DNA of 64,000 bases from Neomesorhizobium sp963726065 (GCA_963726065.1 CAVSAU010000006.1:124001-188000); one strand, 5' to 3'; shown: positions 21,075 to 33,398, numbered from the stretch's first letter. The notes: generated by a model from the letters alone, not told the origin. A program made the numbers and translations.

Positions 21075-21150
21075 GGCCCGAAACCCCCGCAAATCGGCGA
21101 CCGGCACGATCTCCGGAAGCCCCCGTTTCGAAGCATTGTTAACTATAGTG

Positions 21151-21166
21151 GTTAAGTCACGGTTAA
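21151..21166 (-). promoter_or_regulatory. CtrA-type box upstream of the first barrel gene
   Basis: Read on the minus strand, TTAA-CCGTGAC-TTAAC matches the TTAA-N7-TTAAC consensus of the cell-cycle regulator CtrA without mismatch. It is followed by CACTATAG, a possible -10 region. The box lies 78 bases from the ATG at 21074, the same distance as in the paralogous gene. Confidence 0.6.
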
Positions 21167-21226
21167 GGATAACAAGAGGTTACACCGCTCCAATGCCACG
21201 GCGATCGCGCAGCGCCGGCACAAAGA

Positions 21227-21255
21227 GAAACCGCCGGGCGGAGCCGGGCGGTTTC
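21227..21255 (-). terminator. Hairpin terminator downstream of the second barrel gene
   Basis: GAAACCGCC pairs with GGCGGTTTC, with additional internal pairs. It stands 45 bases beyond the stop at 21300. The T-tail on the minus strand is weak (TCTTTG), so efficiency is uncertain. Confidence 0.55.
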
Positions 21256-21299
21256 ATCAAGCTTTACTGTTTTAGTTGGAGACGGCTTGCGCCAGCACG

Positions 21300-22083
21300 C
21301 TAGTACAGGGCGTAGCGAATGCCGAGCTTGAAATCGTGGGACGTCAGGTCTTTGAATACCATGCCGTTGTTGGGCAGCGTGAAGGCCGGATCGTCGTTGT
21401 TGAGCGGACCCGTCACGACGTCACCCAGCGATACGTAGCTATAGCCGAGATCGACGGTCATGCGGTCGGTGGCTTGTATTCCGAGACCGGCATGCAGTGC
21501 CCAGGCAAAGTTCCATTTGCTCCGTTCTTCCGCCCAGGCGGCCCCGCTCATCAGCTCGTTTACGTCGCGGAACCCGGAAATCGTATTGCGGGATGCGCCG
21601 ATACCGGCGCCAAGGTAGGGCGTGACGCCGCTGAAATGTGCCGAGATCGACATAGGCATTGGCCAGCATCAGCCATTCCGACTTCTGGCCGCTATAGTCG
21701 TTCGTCGTCAGACCGTTGAAGCTTGAATCCACCCAATCGAGCGGCATTGAACTCGGATTTGCCACGGTATTCGACGGTCAGGTCGCCGCGGATCCAGTCC
21801 GTGAACTTGTACCCGACGCCGCCGCCGAAGAGTGGCGAGGAGCCGAAAGTCGCCCTGTTCAAACCAGCCGATGCGAGATAATCGATGGATCGTCGTAAAG
21901 ATCCGTGTCCAGCGTATCGAGGTCCTGATTGGTCCCGCCGATGTAGCCGCGAATATACCAACCACCGTAAACCGGCGCAGGCGCTTCCACGATCGGTGGA
22001 TCGACGAGGTCGGCGGCGATCGTCGGCGCTGCCAGGCCAGCGAACAATGCGGCGACGAACGCCTGCTTGGCAAATCTGAACAT
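21300..22083 (-). CDS. Outer-membrane beta-barrel protein, second paralogue, frameshifted
   Basis: The signal peptide MFRFAKQAFVAALFAGLAAPTIA precedes ADLVDPPIVEAPAPVYGGWYIRGYIGG, which parallels the first barrel gene. The C-terminal strands HDFKLGIRYALY end at 21300 with the aromatic residue expected for outer-membrane insertion. About 260 residues. Breaks near 21870, 21735 and 21645 separate the segments. VTPYLGAGIGASRNTISGF and ATDRMTVDLGYSYVSLGD are clear barrel strands. A CtrA-type box lies 78 bases upstream of the ATG. It probably has the same surface or structural role as its neighbour. Confidence 0.83.
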
Positions 22084-22159
22084 ATTCTTCACCCCTGCGA
22101 AACCCGGTACCCGCGCCGGCCCGGTGATTGACCTCGGGTTTGGATAATGAATTGCAAAG

Positions 22160-22175
22160 GTTAAGGGCTGTTTAA
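22160..22175 (-). promoter_or_regulatory. CtrA-type box upstream of the second barrel gene
   Basis: On the minus strand TTAA-ACAGCCC-TTAAC fits TTAA-N7-TTAAC exactly. The last half-site continues as TTAACC, as in the first barrel gene. CATTAT lies a little further downstream as a possible -10. Confidence 0.6.
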
Positions 22176-22244
22176 CCCTATTTCTTAACCACGTTTTCCC
22201 TTGGTTAACGGAACGTTTTCCTTGGAGAGGAGACCCTCCAAACC

Positions 22245-22272
22245 AAAAGCCCGCCGGAGCGGCGGGCTTTTT
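22245..22272 (-). terminator. Terminator of glmM
   Basis: AAAAGCCCGCC pairs with GGCGGGCTTTT around a five-base loop. The sequence has T-runs on both strands, so it may work in both directions. Confidence 0.85.
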
Positions 22273-22294
22273 CTCGCGATGAAGGAGAACTTGC

Positions 22295-23653
<1,359 letters not shown>

Positions 23654-23849
23654 CTTGCTCAACTTCCCACGCCGATGTTGCCGCGGAGCATTGCCACAAC
23701 AAGGGCGCGACTGGACATCACTTTCCATAAGTATTTGTTACGAAATCTTAGCAAACCGTTTCGCTTGTGCCAATTTCGCCACAACGGGTGACCCTGGGCG
23801 TATTGACGAAGCCGCATTGCAGGCGGCATCACCTGAATATCGATCCTGG

Positions 23850-24937
23850 CTAATGAAGGCCTTCGATCCATTGGCGTAGCAGCGCGACCGCTTTCGGATC
23901 GCCGATATGGCGGCCGAGTTCGGGCATCATGACGCCGGCTTCGGTGCTTTCCACGCGATACAGCAGGATCGAGCCGTCGGGATCGCCGGGCTTGATGTCG
24001 AATTCGCGGCCGCCCGAGCCGCTGCCCGGCAGCCACGGGGCGTTTCAACGACCCCGTAAGCCACCGGATCGGTTTCGCCGAACGTCAGGAACAGGCCCGA
24101 ATTGCTGGCCGGACCTTCGCGCGCGATGGCAATGCGCGCAGTTGACGTCGAGCCAGGCGCGGGCGCGACGCTTCGAGCGGCGCCGAAGGCGTCGCGCCAG
24201 TCCGGAGCGCGTGTCGGAGCAGCCGAGGCGCCGGCGCTCCGCTCAGCATACTCGGCGGCGGTCCACTGTGCCAGCTGGTTCTTCGTGCCACCGGCATAGG
24301 CGAGTTCGCCGTTCAGGTTGCGCGCCTTCGGGCCCGAGCGGCGCGATCGCACCGTTGAAGGCGTGGCAGCCCTTGCACTGGTTCTTGTTCGGGACCGAAT
24401 AGGTGAAGGCCAGCGGCGAACCGTCCGCCGTCGACCGATTGCGATATCGACCTTGGCGCCGGCGATCTTCAGCGCCGCGTCGCTCTGCGCGGCGTTCCAG
24501 AGGTAGGCCCATGCCTGCCAGCCGCTCTCCTGCCGTAGCAGCACGCGCGTCTCGATCAGCGCTGACGTTTTCGCCGGGTTTGCGATAGTCGGCCGGGAAG
24601 GCGAACGTCTTGATCAGCGCCGCTGCCGACCGGGAACGTCGAAAGCTTCGGCTTCGTCATAGGTCGCCGCCTTGCCCTCCGGCACGAACACGAAGCGCAG
24701 CTTCTGCGCATCGTCGGAGAACAGCGGCGTGTTGAGCTGGAACGGCACGACGCCCGCCGCCGGCTTTTGCGCGCTGAGCTCGTCGAAGAAGCCGAATTCG
24801 GAAAGCAGCTTTGGCGGCCTTTCGGCAAGGATGGCGTCGAGCGAAGGAGCGGCATGGGCGGGCTGGATGGCGAAGAAGGCCAAGATCAGCACGGCGAGAT
24901 TCTGCAGCAGGACAGAGGGGGGCAACGTAGAGCGCAT
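23850..24937 (-). CDS. SO_2930/HNE_0200-family diheme c-type cytochrome-like protein, frameshifted
   Basis: A signal peptide (STLPPSVLLQNLAVLILAFF...AHA) indicates export. An N-terminal domain (LLSEFGFFDELSAQKPAAGV, FQLNTPLFSDDAQK) is followed by the heme site CKGCH (near 24370) in VPNKNQCKGCHAFNGAIAPLG. A second site CAHCH (near 24135) appears in WLDVNCAHCH when the local shift is corrected. The C-terminus MMPELGRHIGDP could supply a Met ligand. This matches, from memory, the TIGR03806 family (about 360 residues), whose function is unknown. It nearly always pairs with a beta-helix protein, and that partner lies 27 bases upstream here. Breaks lie near 24610, 24540, 24430, 24180 and 24040. ATG 24937 was preferred over TTG 24964. 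Confidence 0.75.
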
Positions 24938-24964
24938 TTCTAGCCAACGGGTTCGCTTGTGCAA

Positions 24965-26204
24965 CTAGGCTCCACTGTCCTGCGGCAGCTTCACCGGCGC
25001 CGGCTCGGGCAGGCTGCCCTTGTAGCCGGCGATGTCGGTATCCGGCCACCAGCCCCATGGCAGCATCAGTTGCGAGATCATCTTCAGATTGACGAAGCTC
25101 GTGCCCTCGGCCTCGTCGACATAGATGCGGTTTTCGGCAGCGGTCCAAGAGAAGTATTCCGGGATCGTGGTCACGCCGTCCCAGACGATGTCCGGCACCG
25201 GCGTGCCCGAGACGTCAGTGATCGTCTTGCCGACCTCGCCGTCGGGCGCGCCGCCGCCCTCGCCATAGGTGTTGCCGTGCACGAAGACACCGCGTGGCAC
25301 GAACATGTATTTGTCGTCGTCATAGTCGTTGGGGTAGGCGGCGATCAGCACATGCGCGGTGGCGTTCCCGTCAAGCCGGTTGCCGAACACATGCACGTTG
25401 CGGTTGGCCATCACCATGATGCCCATGCCCTTCGGCACGATCGGCCACGATGTTGCCCTTCGGCGCGAAGTTCGGCGTGTCGTTGTCGATCACGTCATTG
25501 TCGAAGACGCGGATGTCGTGGCCGCCCTGCACCGGCAGGTTGGGCAGGTCGAAGACCAGGATGCCGCCGGTGTTGCGGGTGGCGACGTTCTTGTAGACAT
25601 CGGCCTTGATCGAGTTCTCGATCTCGATGCCGGCGACGTTGAATTCGGCGCTGGAGTTGCGCACGACGATGTTCTCGCTCTGGCCGACATAGATGCCGGC
25701 GTCGGCCGCGCCCTTCACCGTCACGCCGTCGATCAGCACGTTCTTCGACGAGACGGGATAGACGCCGTAGGCGCCGTTCTTGGCATCCGGACCGTTGGTC
25801 CATTCGACCCGCAGCTTGCGGAAGGTGATCTGGTCGGAGCCCTTCGACTTGACGCCGTCGCCCTTGGAATCCTCGACGGCGAAATCCTCCAGCACGACCC
25901 GGTCGGAGGTGACCAGCAGCCCCTCGCCGGAGCCCGTCTGGCCTTTGAAGGAAAGGATCGTCGCGTCCTGCCCGGCGCCCTTCACCGCGACGTCGTCGAC
26001 GTCGAGCGACAGGCCTTCCGTCAGCTCGAACCGCCCGGCGCCGATCATCACCCGGTCGCCGGGCTTTGCCATGATCAGCGCTTCGACGAGCCGCTCCTCG
26101 GCGCCCTCGCCAGCCTCGACCGCAATGTCGGCCGCACGGACGGCGCCAGCTGAAACACCGGCCAGAAACACCGCGCAAGCGGCGCGCAAGAGCAATGGAC
26201 GCAT
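24965..26204 (-). CDS. Exported right-handed parallel beta-helix protein (TIGR03805-like), one frameshift
   Basis: The signal peptide MRPLLLRAACAVFLAGVSAGAVRA is followed by about 390 residues of repeating beta-helix coils: VMIGAGRFEL, VAVKGAGQDATIL, ISASHN-free repeats such as DAGIYVGQSENIVVRNSSAEFNVA, and GILVFDLPN. It has the periodic hydrophobic/Asn pattern of NosD/CASH-type carbohydrate-binding or lyase folds. An extra C near 25445 breaks the gene; the ending resumes with MGIMVMANRNVHVFGN. The family occurs in a two-gene pair with the diheme protein that follows. Function unknown. A strong ribosome binding site AGGGGAGG lies 8 bases before ATG 26204. The divergent TetR gene and the palindrome at 26261-26287 suggest repression. 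Confidence 0.8.
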
Positions 26205-26260
26205 CGAACTTTCCTCCCCTTAAAATCGCTTGACGATGAGCGTGCACTGCCGCAAAGTCA

Positions 26261-26287
26261 AGAAAAATGAAACAGTTTCACTTTTCT
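26261..26287. promoter_or_regulatory. 27-bp palindromic operator candidate for the TetR regulator
   Basis: The left arm AGAAAAATGAAAC (26261-26273) and the right arm GTTTCACTTTTCT (26275-26287) are complementary at 12 of 13 positions around a central A. The inner 13 bases TGAAACAGTTTCA are a perfect palindrome. It abuts CTTGAC (minus strand, 26262-26257), a rhizobial -35 consensus for the beta-helix gene, and also overlaps the first possible TetR start. Binding here would block both directions. Confidence 0.7.
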
Positions 26288-26911
26288 AATGCCAAGGGCG
26301 GCGTGACAGCCATCGTGCCCAGACAGGTTCGCGCGCTGAAGACCCGCGATGCGTTGCTGGCCGCGGTGGAAGCGCTTGTCGCCGCCGAAGGCGCCGAGGC
26401 GGTCACCACCACGCGGCTGGCCTCAGCGACCGGCGTCTCCGTCGGCACCATCTACCGCTATTTCAGGGATCGCGACGCGCTGCTTCTGGCCGCCTACGAC
26501 GCAACGGTGACCCGCATCGTGCGGACCTGCGGCGCAGCCCTCGAGGAAATCGATCCCGGCTTGCCGGTGGCCGACGCCGCCAGAGAGCTGCTCGGGCTCT
26601 ACCTCGACACCGCCGACGCAATCCCCGCCCATTCCGGCCTGCTGGCCGCGATGCGCGCCATCCGCCCGATCGCCGCCGACCAGAGCGGCAACAACCAGAC
26701 AGCAATCGTCGGCGATCTCCTGACGCCCTTCCTGCAGAAATTCACGGGCGGTGCCGAAGCCGACCCCGCCCGCCTGCATTTCATGAGCGTACTTCTTGGT
26801 ACGCTTGTCGATCTCTATCTCGTCACCCGCGACCGCGGCGAGAGAACGCGGCTGCGCGGCGAGATCGAGGCCCACATGCTCCTGGCGCTCGAGCGGACGC
26901 TCAGCCGGTAA
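26267..26911 (+). CDS. TetR/AcrR-family transcriptional regulator
   Basis: The helix-turn-helix reads TTTRLASATGVSVGTIYRYFRDRDALL, preceded by the usual first helix TRDALLAAVEALVAAEG. A ligand-binding C-terminal domain of about 140 residues follows. The gene is intact. ATG 26267 lies inside the operator palindrome; GTG 26303, four bases after AAGGG, would place the operator wholly upstream and still keep the complete DNA-binding domain, so the real start may be 26303. It is divergent from the beta-helix/cytochrome pair and is its probable repressor. The inducer is unknown. Confidence 0.85.
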   Translation: MKQFHFSNAKGGVTAIVPRQVRALKTRDALLAAVEALVAAEGAEAVTTTRLASATGVSVGTIYRYFRDRDALLLAAYDATVTRIVRTCGAALEEIDPGLPVADAARELLGLYLDTADAIPAHSGLLAAMRAIRPIAADQSGNNQTAIVGDLLTPFLQKFTGGAEADPARLHFMSVLLGTLVDLYLVTRDRGERTRLRGEIEAHMLLALERTLSR

Positions 26912-27450
26912 CAGCGCATCGCGGCGCCGCGGAATCAGCGCGCGGCGAAGATGCGGTGTCACCGATATGGAGAAGCGGTGCTTTGCATGCGACGTGTACG
27001 GACAGGTGGGCCCTTTGCCCGAAGATCACGAGGCCGGGCGAACGCAAGCGCAGGGGTTGACGGGTCAAATTTTTCAACCGGTGGGCGATCGAATATTGCC
27101 ACGACAACCAGGACAACTAATCATCAGCGATGTGGATTCATCCGAGGCAATTATGCCAAGTCCGCGATTGCCACCCGACACGGTGGAACAAAAAATGACC
27201 GCAACGGCCGCACGGGAGGCTGCCACCATTGCGGCAGCAAGGAACCCGGCACGGTTTCAGGCAACTTCGTTCCCGATTACCTGCCGCCGCATGCCCTGCC
27301 AGTATCCGGTTCCCAAAAAAATCTATGCCGTGCTCGCCTGTCCTGCAGACCGGCTGATTGCGGTCTGCTGCCCCGATTCCTTTACCTGGCGTGCGCAAGG
27401 TGATGCGCGGTCTTCGCGGCAGGCAGCCTTCGCCGCTGACGAAATCAAGC
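26912..27450. other. No recognisable gene after the TetR regulator
   Basis: One plus-strand frame stays open through most of this stretch (to 27680), but its composition (many Pro, Arg, Cys and Ser) does not look like a protein. No RNA gene or terminator is clear. It may be decayed DNA. Confidence 0.35.
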
Positions 27451-27684
27451 ATGGTTGTCTACATCGATGTCGAAATCCATCTCGGTCGAGCCGCGGACTT
27501 CTTGCATTACACCGAACCGCACGTCGAAGCTCTCCTCGAAACGCCTCGAAAAAAGGTATTGCCGTTCGATGCCAATTATCCGGAACTGATGTCGATCCGG
27601 ACGGACAACGTGAAAACCCGCATTCGAATCTGGCCGAACCACGCAACCGAACCGGACCATGTCGTGGGGCAGGTTGGTGAGTAA
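27451..27684 (+). CDS. Small hypothetical protein
   Basis: A 77-codon frame begins MVVYIDVEIHLGRAADFLHY and ends with HATEPDHVVGQVGE. It looks more protein-like than its surroundings, with regular hydrophobic spacing at the start. There is no ribosome binding site, and the tail runs into the dispersed palindromic repeat. It may be the C-terminal end of a decayed gene. I do not recognise a family. Confidence 0.3.
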   Translation: MVVYIDVEIHLGRAADFLHYTEPHVEALLETPRKKVLPFDANYPELMSIRTDNVKTRIRIWPNHATEPDHVVGQVGE

Positions 27685-27686
27685 CC

Positions 27687-27734
27687 GCCCCTCACCTGCC
27701 TGCCGGCATCCTCTCCCATAAACGGGGAGAGGAC
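27687..27734. repeat. Dispersed rhizobial palindromic repeat, copy A
   Basis: CCCCTCACCTGCC...CCTCTCCC, a short loop, then GGGGAGAGG. It has the same layout as copies at 30055, 30695, 57908 and 62908. It lies between the small hypothetical ORF and the ftsH terminator. Confidence 0.75.
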
Positions 27735-27770
27735 AGAAGCGGCGATGCCGGCGCCTGAGACAAAAATGCA

Positions 27771-27802
27771 AAAACGCCGCCGGATCTCCCCGGCGGCGTT
27801 TT
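27771..27802 (-). terminator. Terminator of ftsH
   Basis: AAAACGCCGCCGG pairs perfectly with CCGGCGGCGTTTT around a six-base loop. T-runs occur on both strands, and it lies just beyond the ftsH stop at 27826. Confidence 0.9.
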
Positions 27803-27825
27803 CGTTTCAAAGCTTGTGAGCAGGC

Positions 27826-29768
<1,943 letters not shown>

Positions 29769-29877
29769 CAAATGTCCCGTTGGCGTCCCGGATCGGAGAC
29801 CCGTCAGTGTGAGGTGTCGTTCTAACATAGGGAGGACGCCTGCCCTTGCCAAGCGTAACGCCCTGTCTCGGTTAAGC

Positions 29878-31416
29878 TTATCGCTTCATTGTGGCCAACG
29901 AATGGCAGGCGCGGCAGAGTTTCGCGCCGAGCAATTCGGCCAATGCGCTGGCGGCCGCGAGGTCGAACGATGGCAGGAACCGCGCCCAGGGCGTGACAAG
30001 CGGAGTTCTCGTTACGCGCGATTGGCGCCGCCTGATCGGCCGCTGCTCGAAATTGCCCCTCACCCCAGCCCTCAGCACGTGAAGGACGGCGAGAGGGGCG
30101 ATCAGCGTCGCGGCCGGCAAGGCATGAGGGGCGGCGCCAGGCTTTTCGATCGCGTAAACGGCGGGCTCGCAGGCCGCCGCCGCCCGGACCAGGCTTTCGG
30201 GAACGTCGATGCCGGCAAGTTTCGCCTGCCGGGAATTCTCGCCTCCGAAGGGCGCAACCGTCATCTGCCGGCCTCCGCAGGGGTTCCGATCCGATAGCGT
30301 CCGTCCCAGATCATCCCGTCATAGGGCGTCGCCGTCCCGGGCAGCCCGCGCCGCTCGCGGCGCAGAAAGATGCCGGTGCGCCGCGACATCGACGACCGCC
30401 CGCGACAGTGTAGCGCGCCACCCTGCGTCGCCGAGACGGCCGAACAACGGCGGCGCTGCGCGCAAGGTCCGGAAGCTGCTCGCTGCCGCCGGCGGCCGCG
30501 AGCAGGATGCGCAGCGCATAGATCGCCGCGTCCTCGTTGCCGGCACGCGGCAAAGGCGCGATCGAGCGCGACCAGGCCGGGCGCGCAAGCCGCGCATGCG
30601 CGCGGATGAGGCGGCGGCCGCCTCGCCGAGCGCGACCCTTCGGCCGCGGCGTGTGCCTGCCTCACGCTTGTCGCTTCCAGATTGCCAGCCTCGCAATTGC
30701 GCCTCACCCGGCCCTCTCCCCGTAGGACGGGCGAGGGAGCTGAGACGTCGCGGCCATCTGTTCGCGCGCCGAACGCACCCGGGCGCGCTCGTATTTCCGT
30801 CGACGTTGCTCGGGTCGTCGACCCAGCCGATGCCGCTTCGCAGGAGAAAGTCTCGCAGCGCCTCGCGCCGCGCGGCAAGCAGCGGCCGCACGATCCAGAT
30901 GCGGCCGTCGAACAGCGTCGCCGGCGCCATGCCGGCGAGCCCGCGGCCCTCGCCGCGCGCGCTCGCGCATCGCGACCGTCTCGACCTGGTCGTCGAGCGT
31001 ATGGCCGGTGAGCACGAGGTCGGCGCCTTCCGCCGCCGCCGCCTCGGCGAGCAGCCGGTAGCGCGCCTCGCGCGCCGCAGCCGGAAGGCCGCTCGCCGGC
31101 TTCGCGCCCTGTCCAGCGCACGTCCGGTGCGCGATGCCGTAGCGCGCGGCAAAGTGCCGCGACTGCCCGCGCCTCGGCGGCGGACTTCGGCGCGCAGCCC
31201 ATGATCGACCGTCACCGCGACGAGCCGCGTCGCCGGCGGCGCGCGGCTCGAGACAGGTCCTTGAGCAGGAACAGCAGCGCCAGCGAATCGCTGCCGCCGG
31301 AGACGGCGCGACAAGCGCACGACGTCCGCGGCTCGATGCCGGGAAACTGGAGAAGTCGAGTTCGGCCGGAAGACGTGTCGGTTCCGGCGATCGATGCCGC
31401 CGGCGGCGCTCAGCAC
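29878..31416 (-). CDS. tilS: tRNA(Ile)-lysidine synthase, frameshifted and carrying two palindromic repeats
   Basis: TilS converts the wobble C of the AUA-reading tRNA-Ile to lysidine. Segments in successive frames give the ATP-pyrophosphatase loop VSGGSDSLALLFLL (about 31290), VAVTVDHGLRAE, LTGHTLDDQVETVAMRERARGEGRGLAGM, and C-terminal MIWDGRYRIG, TVAPFGGE and RFLPSFDLA. At least six breaks occur. It starts with GTG 31416 overlapping the cpoB stop by seven bases, which implies translational coupling. Two copies of the dispersed palindrome lie inside the reading region (30055-30100 and 30695-30743). The second half stays open straight through the first of these. Confidence 0.85.
30055..30100. 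repeat. Dispersed palindromic repeat, copy B, inside tilS
   Basis: AATTG-CCCCTCACCCCAGCCCTC...GGACGGCGAGAGGGGCG. On the minus strand it is translated within TilS as APLAVLHVLRAGVRGNFE. Open TilS-like sequence lies on both sides in the same frame. Confidence 0.75.
30695..30743. repeat. Dispersed palindromic repeat, copy C, inside tilS
   Basis: AATTG-CGCCTCACCCGGCCCTCTCCCC...GGACGGGCGAGGG. On the minus strand one frame gives APSPVLRGEGRVRRNCE, closely parallel to the copy B peptide. Confidence 0.75.
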
Positions 31417-32480
31417 GCGGCCAGCGCCTGTTCCTGCTTGACGCGCTGCTTCAGCGCGTCGGACGATTTGGGATAGCGCTTGCCGATTTCCTTGAAGGTC
31501 GCGCAGGCGACGTCGCGCTGGTTGAGGCCGTTCAGCGAAACGCCGAGCTTCAGCAGCATGTCCGGCGCCTTGCCGGAGTTCGGATAGTCGCTGGTTGGCC
31601 GCGAGGAAGACTTCCGCCGCATCGCGGTATTTCTGCTGCCCGAGCAGCGCCTCGCCCAGCCAGTAATGCGCATCGGCGCGCCTTCGGCATCGGCCGGGAA
31701 GCGCGCGATGTGGTCGCGGAAGCCGGCCTCGGCGGTGCCGTAGTCGCCCGACAGGATGAACTCGTAGGAGTTGCGGTAGAGCTCTTCCGGATCGTCGGTC
31801 GCGGGCAGTGCCGCGACGACGTGCCGTCCGACCGCACCCGCCGACGGGTCGGCCGATGGATCAGCCGCCGGCTGGCCGCCGGAGGGAGGTTGCCGCCGAT
31901 CATCGCGCTGTCGCCGACGCTGCCGCCGGTGACGTTGCCGTCGCGGTCGACGGTGATGGTGCCGAACGTCTTTCGCCGCCGGGAGCAGGCGCGGCGGCCG
32001 TGCCGCCCGCCAGCGGCGTGTCTGTCTGCGTCGAGGCGACGGCGCCGGCCGCCCGCTGCGGGCGGTGCGGTGTCTTCGGTGCGCGGCGCCTGGGTCGTCG
32101 CTCTGCTGCTTGGCGCCGCCCGCCGGCGTCGGAGCGCTTGCCTTCGAGCTCCTGGAAGCGGAACTCGTTGTCTTCCTGCATCTTGCGCATCTGCTCCTGC
32201 ATCTGCAGGACCTGGAAGTTGAGTTCCTCGATGGTGCCGCGAGCTTGCGGATCTGCTCTTCGAGCTGCGTGACGCGCGGATCGCCCGCCTGGGCGAGCAC
32301 GCATCGGCGGCTTCGGCAGCGCTGTCGCGCTCGAAGACGCCCGGCAGCGGCCGAATGACGCCCGGCAGCTGCGATGCGCGCCGCTCGCGCGGCGCGGCGT
32401 GCCGTTCGCTGGCCATGCCGCCGTTCCACAAGAAGCAGCAAAGCGACGATGCCGCTGCCTGTGATGGATCGGAATTTCAT
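31410..32480 (-). CDS. cpoB: Cell division coordinator CpoB (YbgF), frameshifted
   Basis: A signal-like start MKFRSITGSGIVALLLLV is followed by a coiled-coil segment (QLEEQIRKL, NFQVLQMQEQMRKMQEDNEFRFQELEGK). A Pro/Ala-rich linker follows, then TPR repeats: LYRNSYEFILSGDYGTAEAGF and LLKLGVSLNGLNQRDVACATFKEIGKRYPKS. This is the CpoB layout; CpoB links the Tol-Pal system with peptidoglycan synthesis in the periplasm. About 356 residues. Breaks lie near 32410, 32290, 32240, 32130, 31970, 31690 and 31590. It is downstream of pal in the standard cluster order, with a terminator-like hairpin between them. Confidence 0.88.
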   Translation of the reverse strand: MKFRSITGSGIVALLLLVERRHGQRTARRAARAARIAAAGRHSAAAGRLRARQRCRSRRCVLAQAGDPRVTQLEEQIRKLAAPSRNSTSRSCRCRSRCARCRKTTSSASRSSKASAPTPAGGAKQQSDDPGAAHRRHRTARSGRPAPSPRRRQTRRWRAARPPRLLPAAKDVRHHHRRPRRQRHRRQRRRQRDDRRQPPSGGQPAADPSADPSAGAVGRHVVAALPATDDPEELYRNSYEFILSGDYGTAEAGFRDHIARFPADAEGAPMRITGWARRCSGSRNTAMRRKSSSRPTSDYPNSGKAPDMLLKLGVSLNGLNQRDVACATFKEIGKRYPKSSDALKQRVKQEQALAAC

Positions 32481-32590
32481 CGCTTCTCTCGTCCTGGAAA
32501 TAGTGGCCAGACGGCCGCGCCGAACGCGGCTTCCCGCTTTTATCAGGACCGCAGAGTTCGGCCAAATTTTGTTTGCGTGCAGCAACACAC

Positions 32591-32618
32591 GAAAAAGGCG
32601 GCCGCAACGGCCGCCTTT
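32591..32618 (-). terminator. Terminator between pal and cpoB
   Basis: AAAGGCGGCCG pairs with CGGCCGCCTTT around a three-base loop. A T-run follows on the minus strand. It would separate the tol-pal transcript from cpoB-tilS at least partly. Confidence 0.8.
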
Positions 32619-32645
32619 GCTGCAGATGCCGTTGCCGAAAAGCGC

Positions 32646-33157
32646 TCAGCTGCCGAGCGCCGTTGAGCACGGTGACGGCGCGGCGGTTCTGGCTCCAGCA
32701 GGAGATGTCGTCGCACACCGCGACCGGCCGTTCCTTGCCGTAGGAGATGGTCTTCAGCCGCTTGACCGGCGACGCCCCTGCGCGATCAGGAAGTCGCGGG
32801 TGGCGGCGGCGCGGCGGGCGCCGAGCGCCAGGTTGTATTCGCGGGTGCCGCGTTCGTCGGCATGGCCTTCGACGGTGATGCGCGTAGTTGCCGTACTGGT
32901 TCAGCCACTGCGCCTGCTTGGACAGCGTCGCCTGCGCGTCGGCGCGGATCGACCGAGGAATCGGTGTCGAAGAAGATGCGGTCGCCGACATTGACGGTGA
33001 AGTCCTGCGCCGAGCCCGGCGTTGCCGCTCGGCGCCGAGGCCGAGATCGGCGGCGCTGTTCGGCGTCTTCTTGGAGGCGCAGCCGGCGATGGCCAGCGCT
33101 GGCGACCAAGCGCGATGACGAGCGGATTTCGTTGTTAGTGCTAGCGATGCGGCGCAT
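32646..33157 (-). CDS. pal: Peptidoglycan-associated lipoprotein Pal, frameshifted
   Basis: The signal sequence ends in the lipobox LAIAGC, whose Cys is the lipidation site, followed by ASKKTPNSAADLG. The OmpA-type domain reads FTVNVGDRIFFDTDSS, ITVEGHADERGTREYNLALGARRA and ISYGKERPV, with CDDISCWSQNRRAV near the end. It anchors the outer membrane to peptidoglycan and binds TolB. About 170 residues. Breaks lie near 33105, 33030, 32950, 32885, 32775 and 32660. ATG 33157 is preceded by AAGGAGAGG. Confidence 0.93.
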
Positions 33158-33398
33158 TCCCGCCTCTCCTTAGAATTCAAGTGATTTCGTTGATCAACCA
33201 GTAACCACGTTGCGGTTAACCGGCGTTCAAGAAACACGGTTAATTTTCTGTTGCCGCCGCGCATCCCGGCTACGCGGCCAGTCCCACGTCCTTCACATTG
33301 CGCGCGCACCATTGGCCGAAATGCGGCCAAAACGCGGCGCGGACGTGGAAATCCTGGCCGCTTTCGGGCGTTGTCGATCGGTTCCAGCGTCTGCTGCG

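Noticed and set aside
26796..27680. Long open plus-strand frame after the TetR gene
   Set aside because: Its first part overlaps the TetR gene in another frame, and the rest has an Arg/Pro/Cys/Ser composition with no motif or ribosome binding site.
33180..33250. Several TTAA words upstream of pal, possibly CtrA sites
   Set aside because: None has the required 7-base spacing between halves; the closest pairs are about 11 and 20 bases apart.
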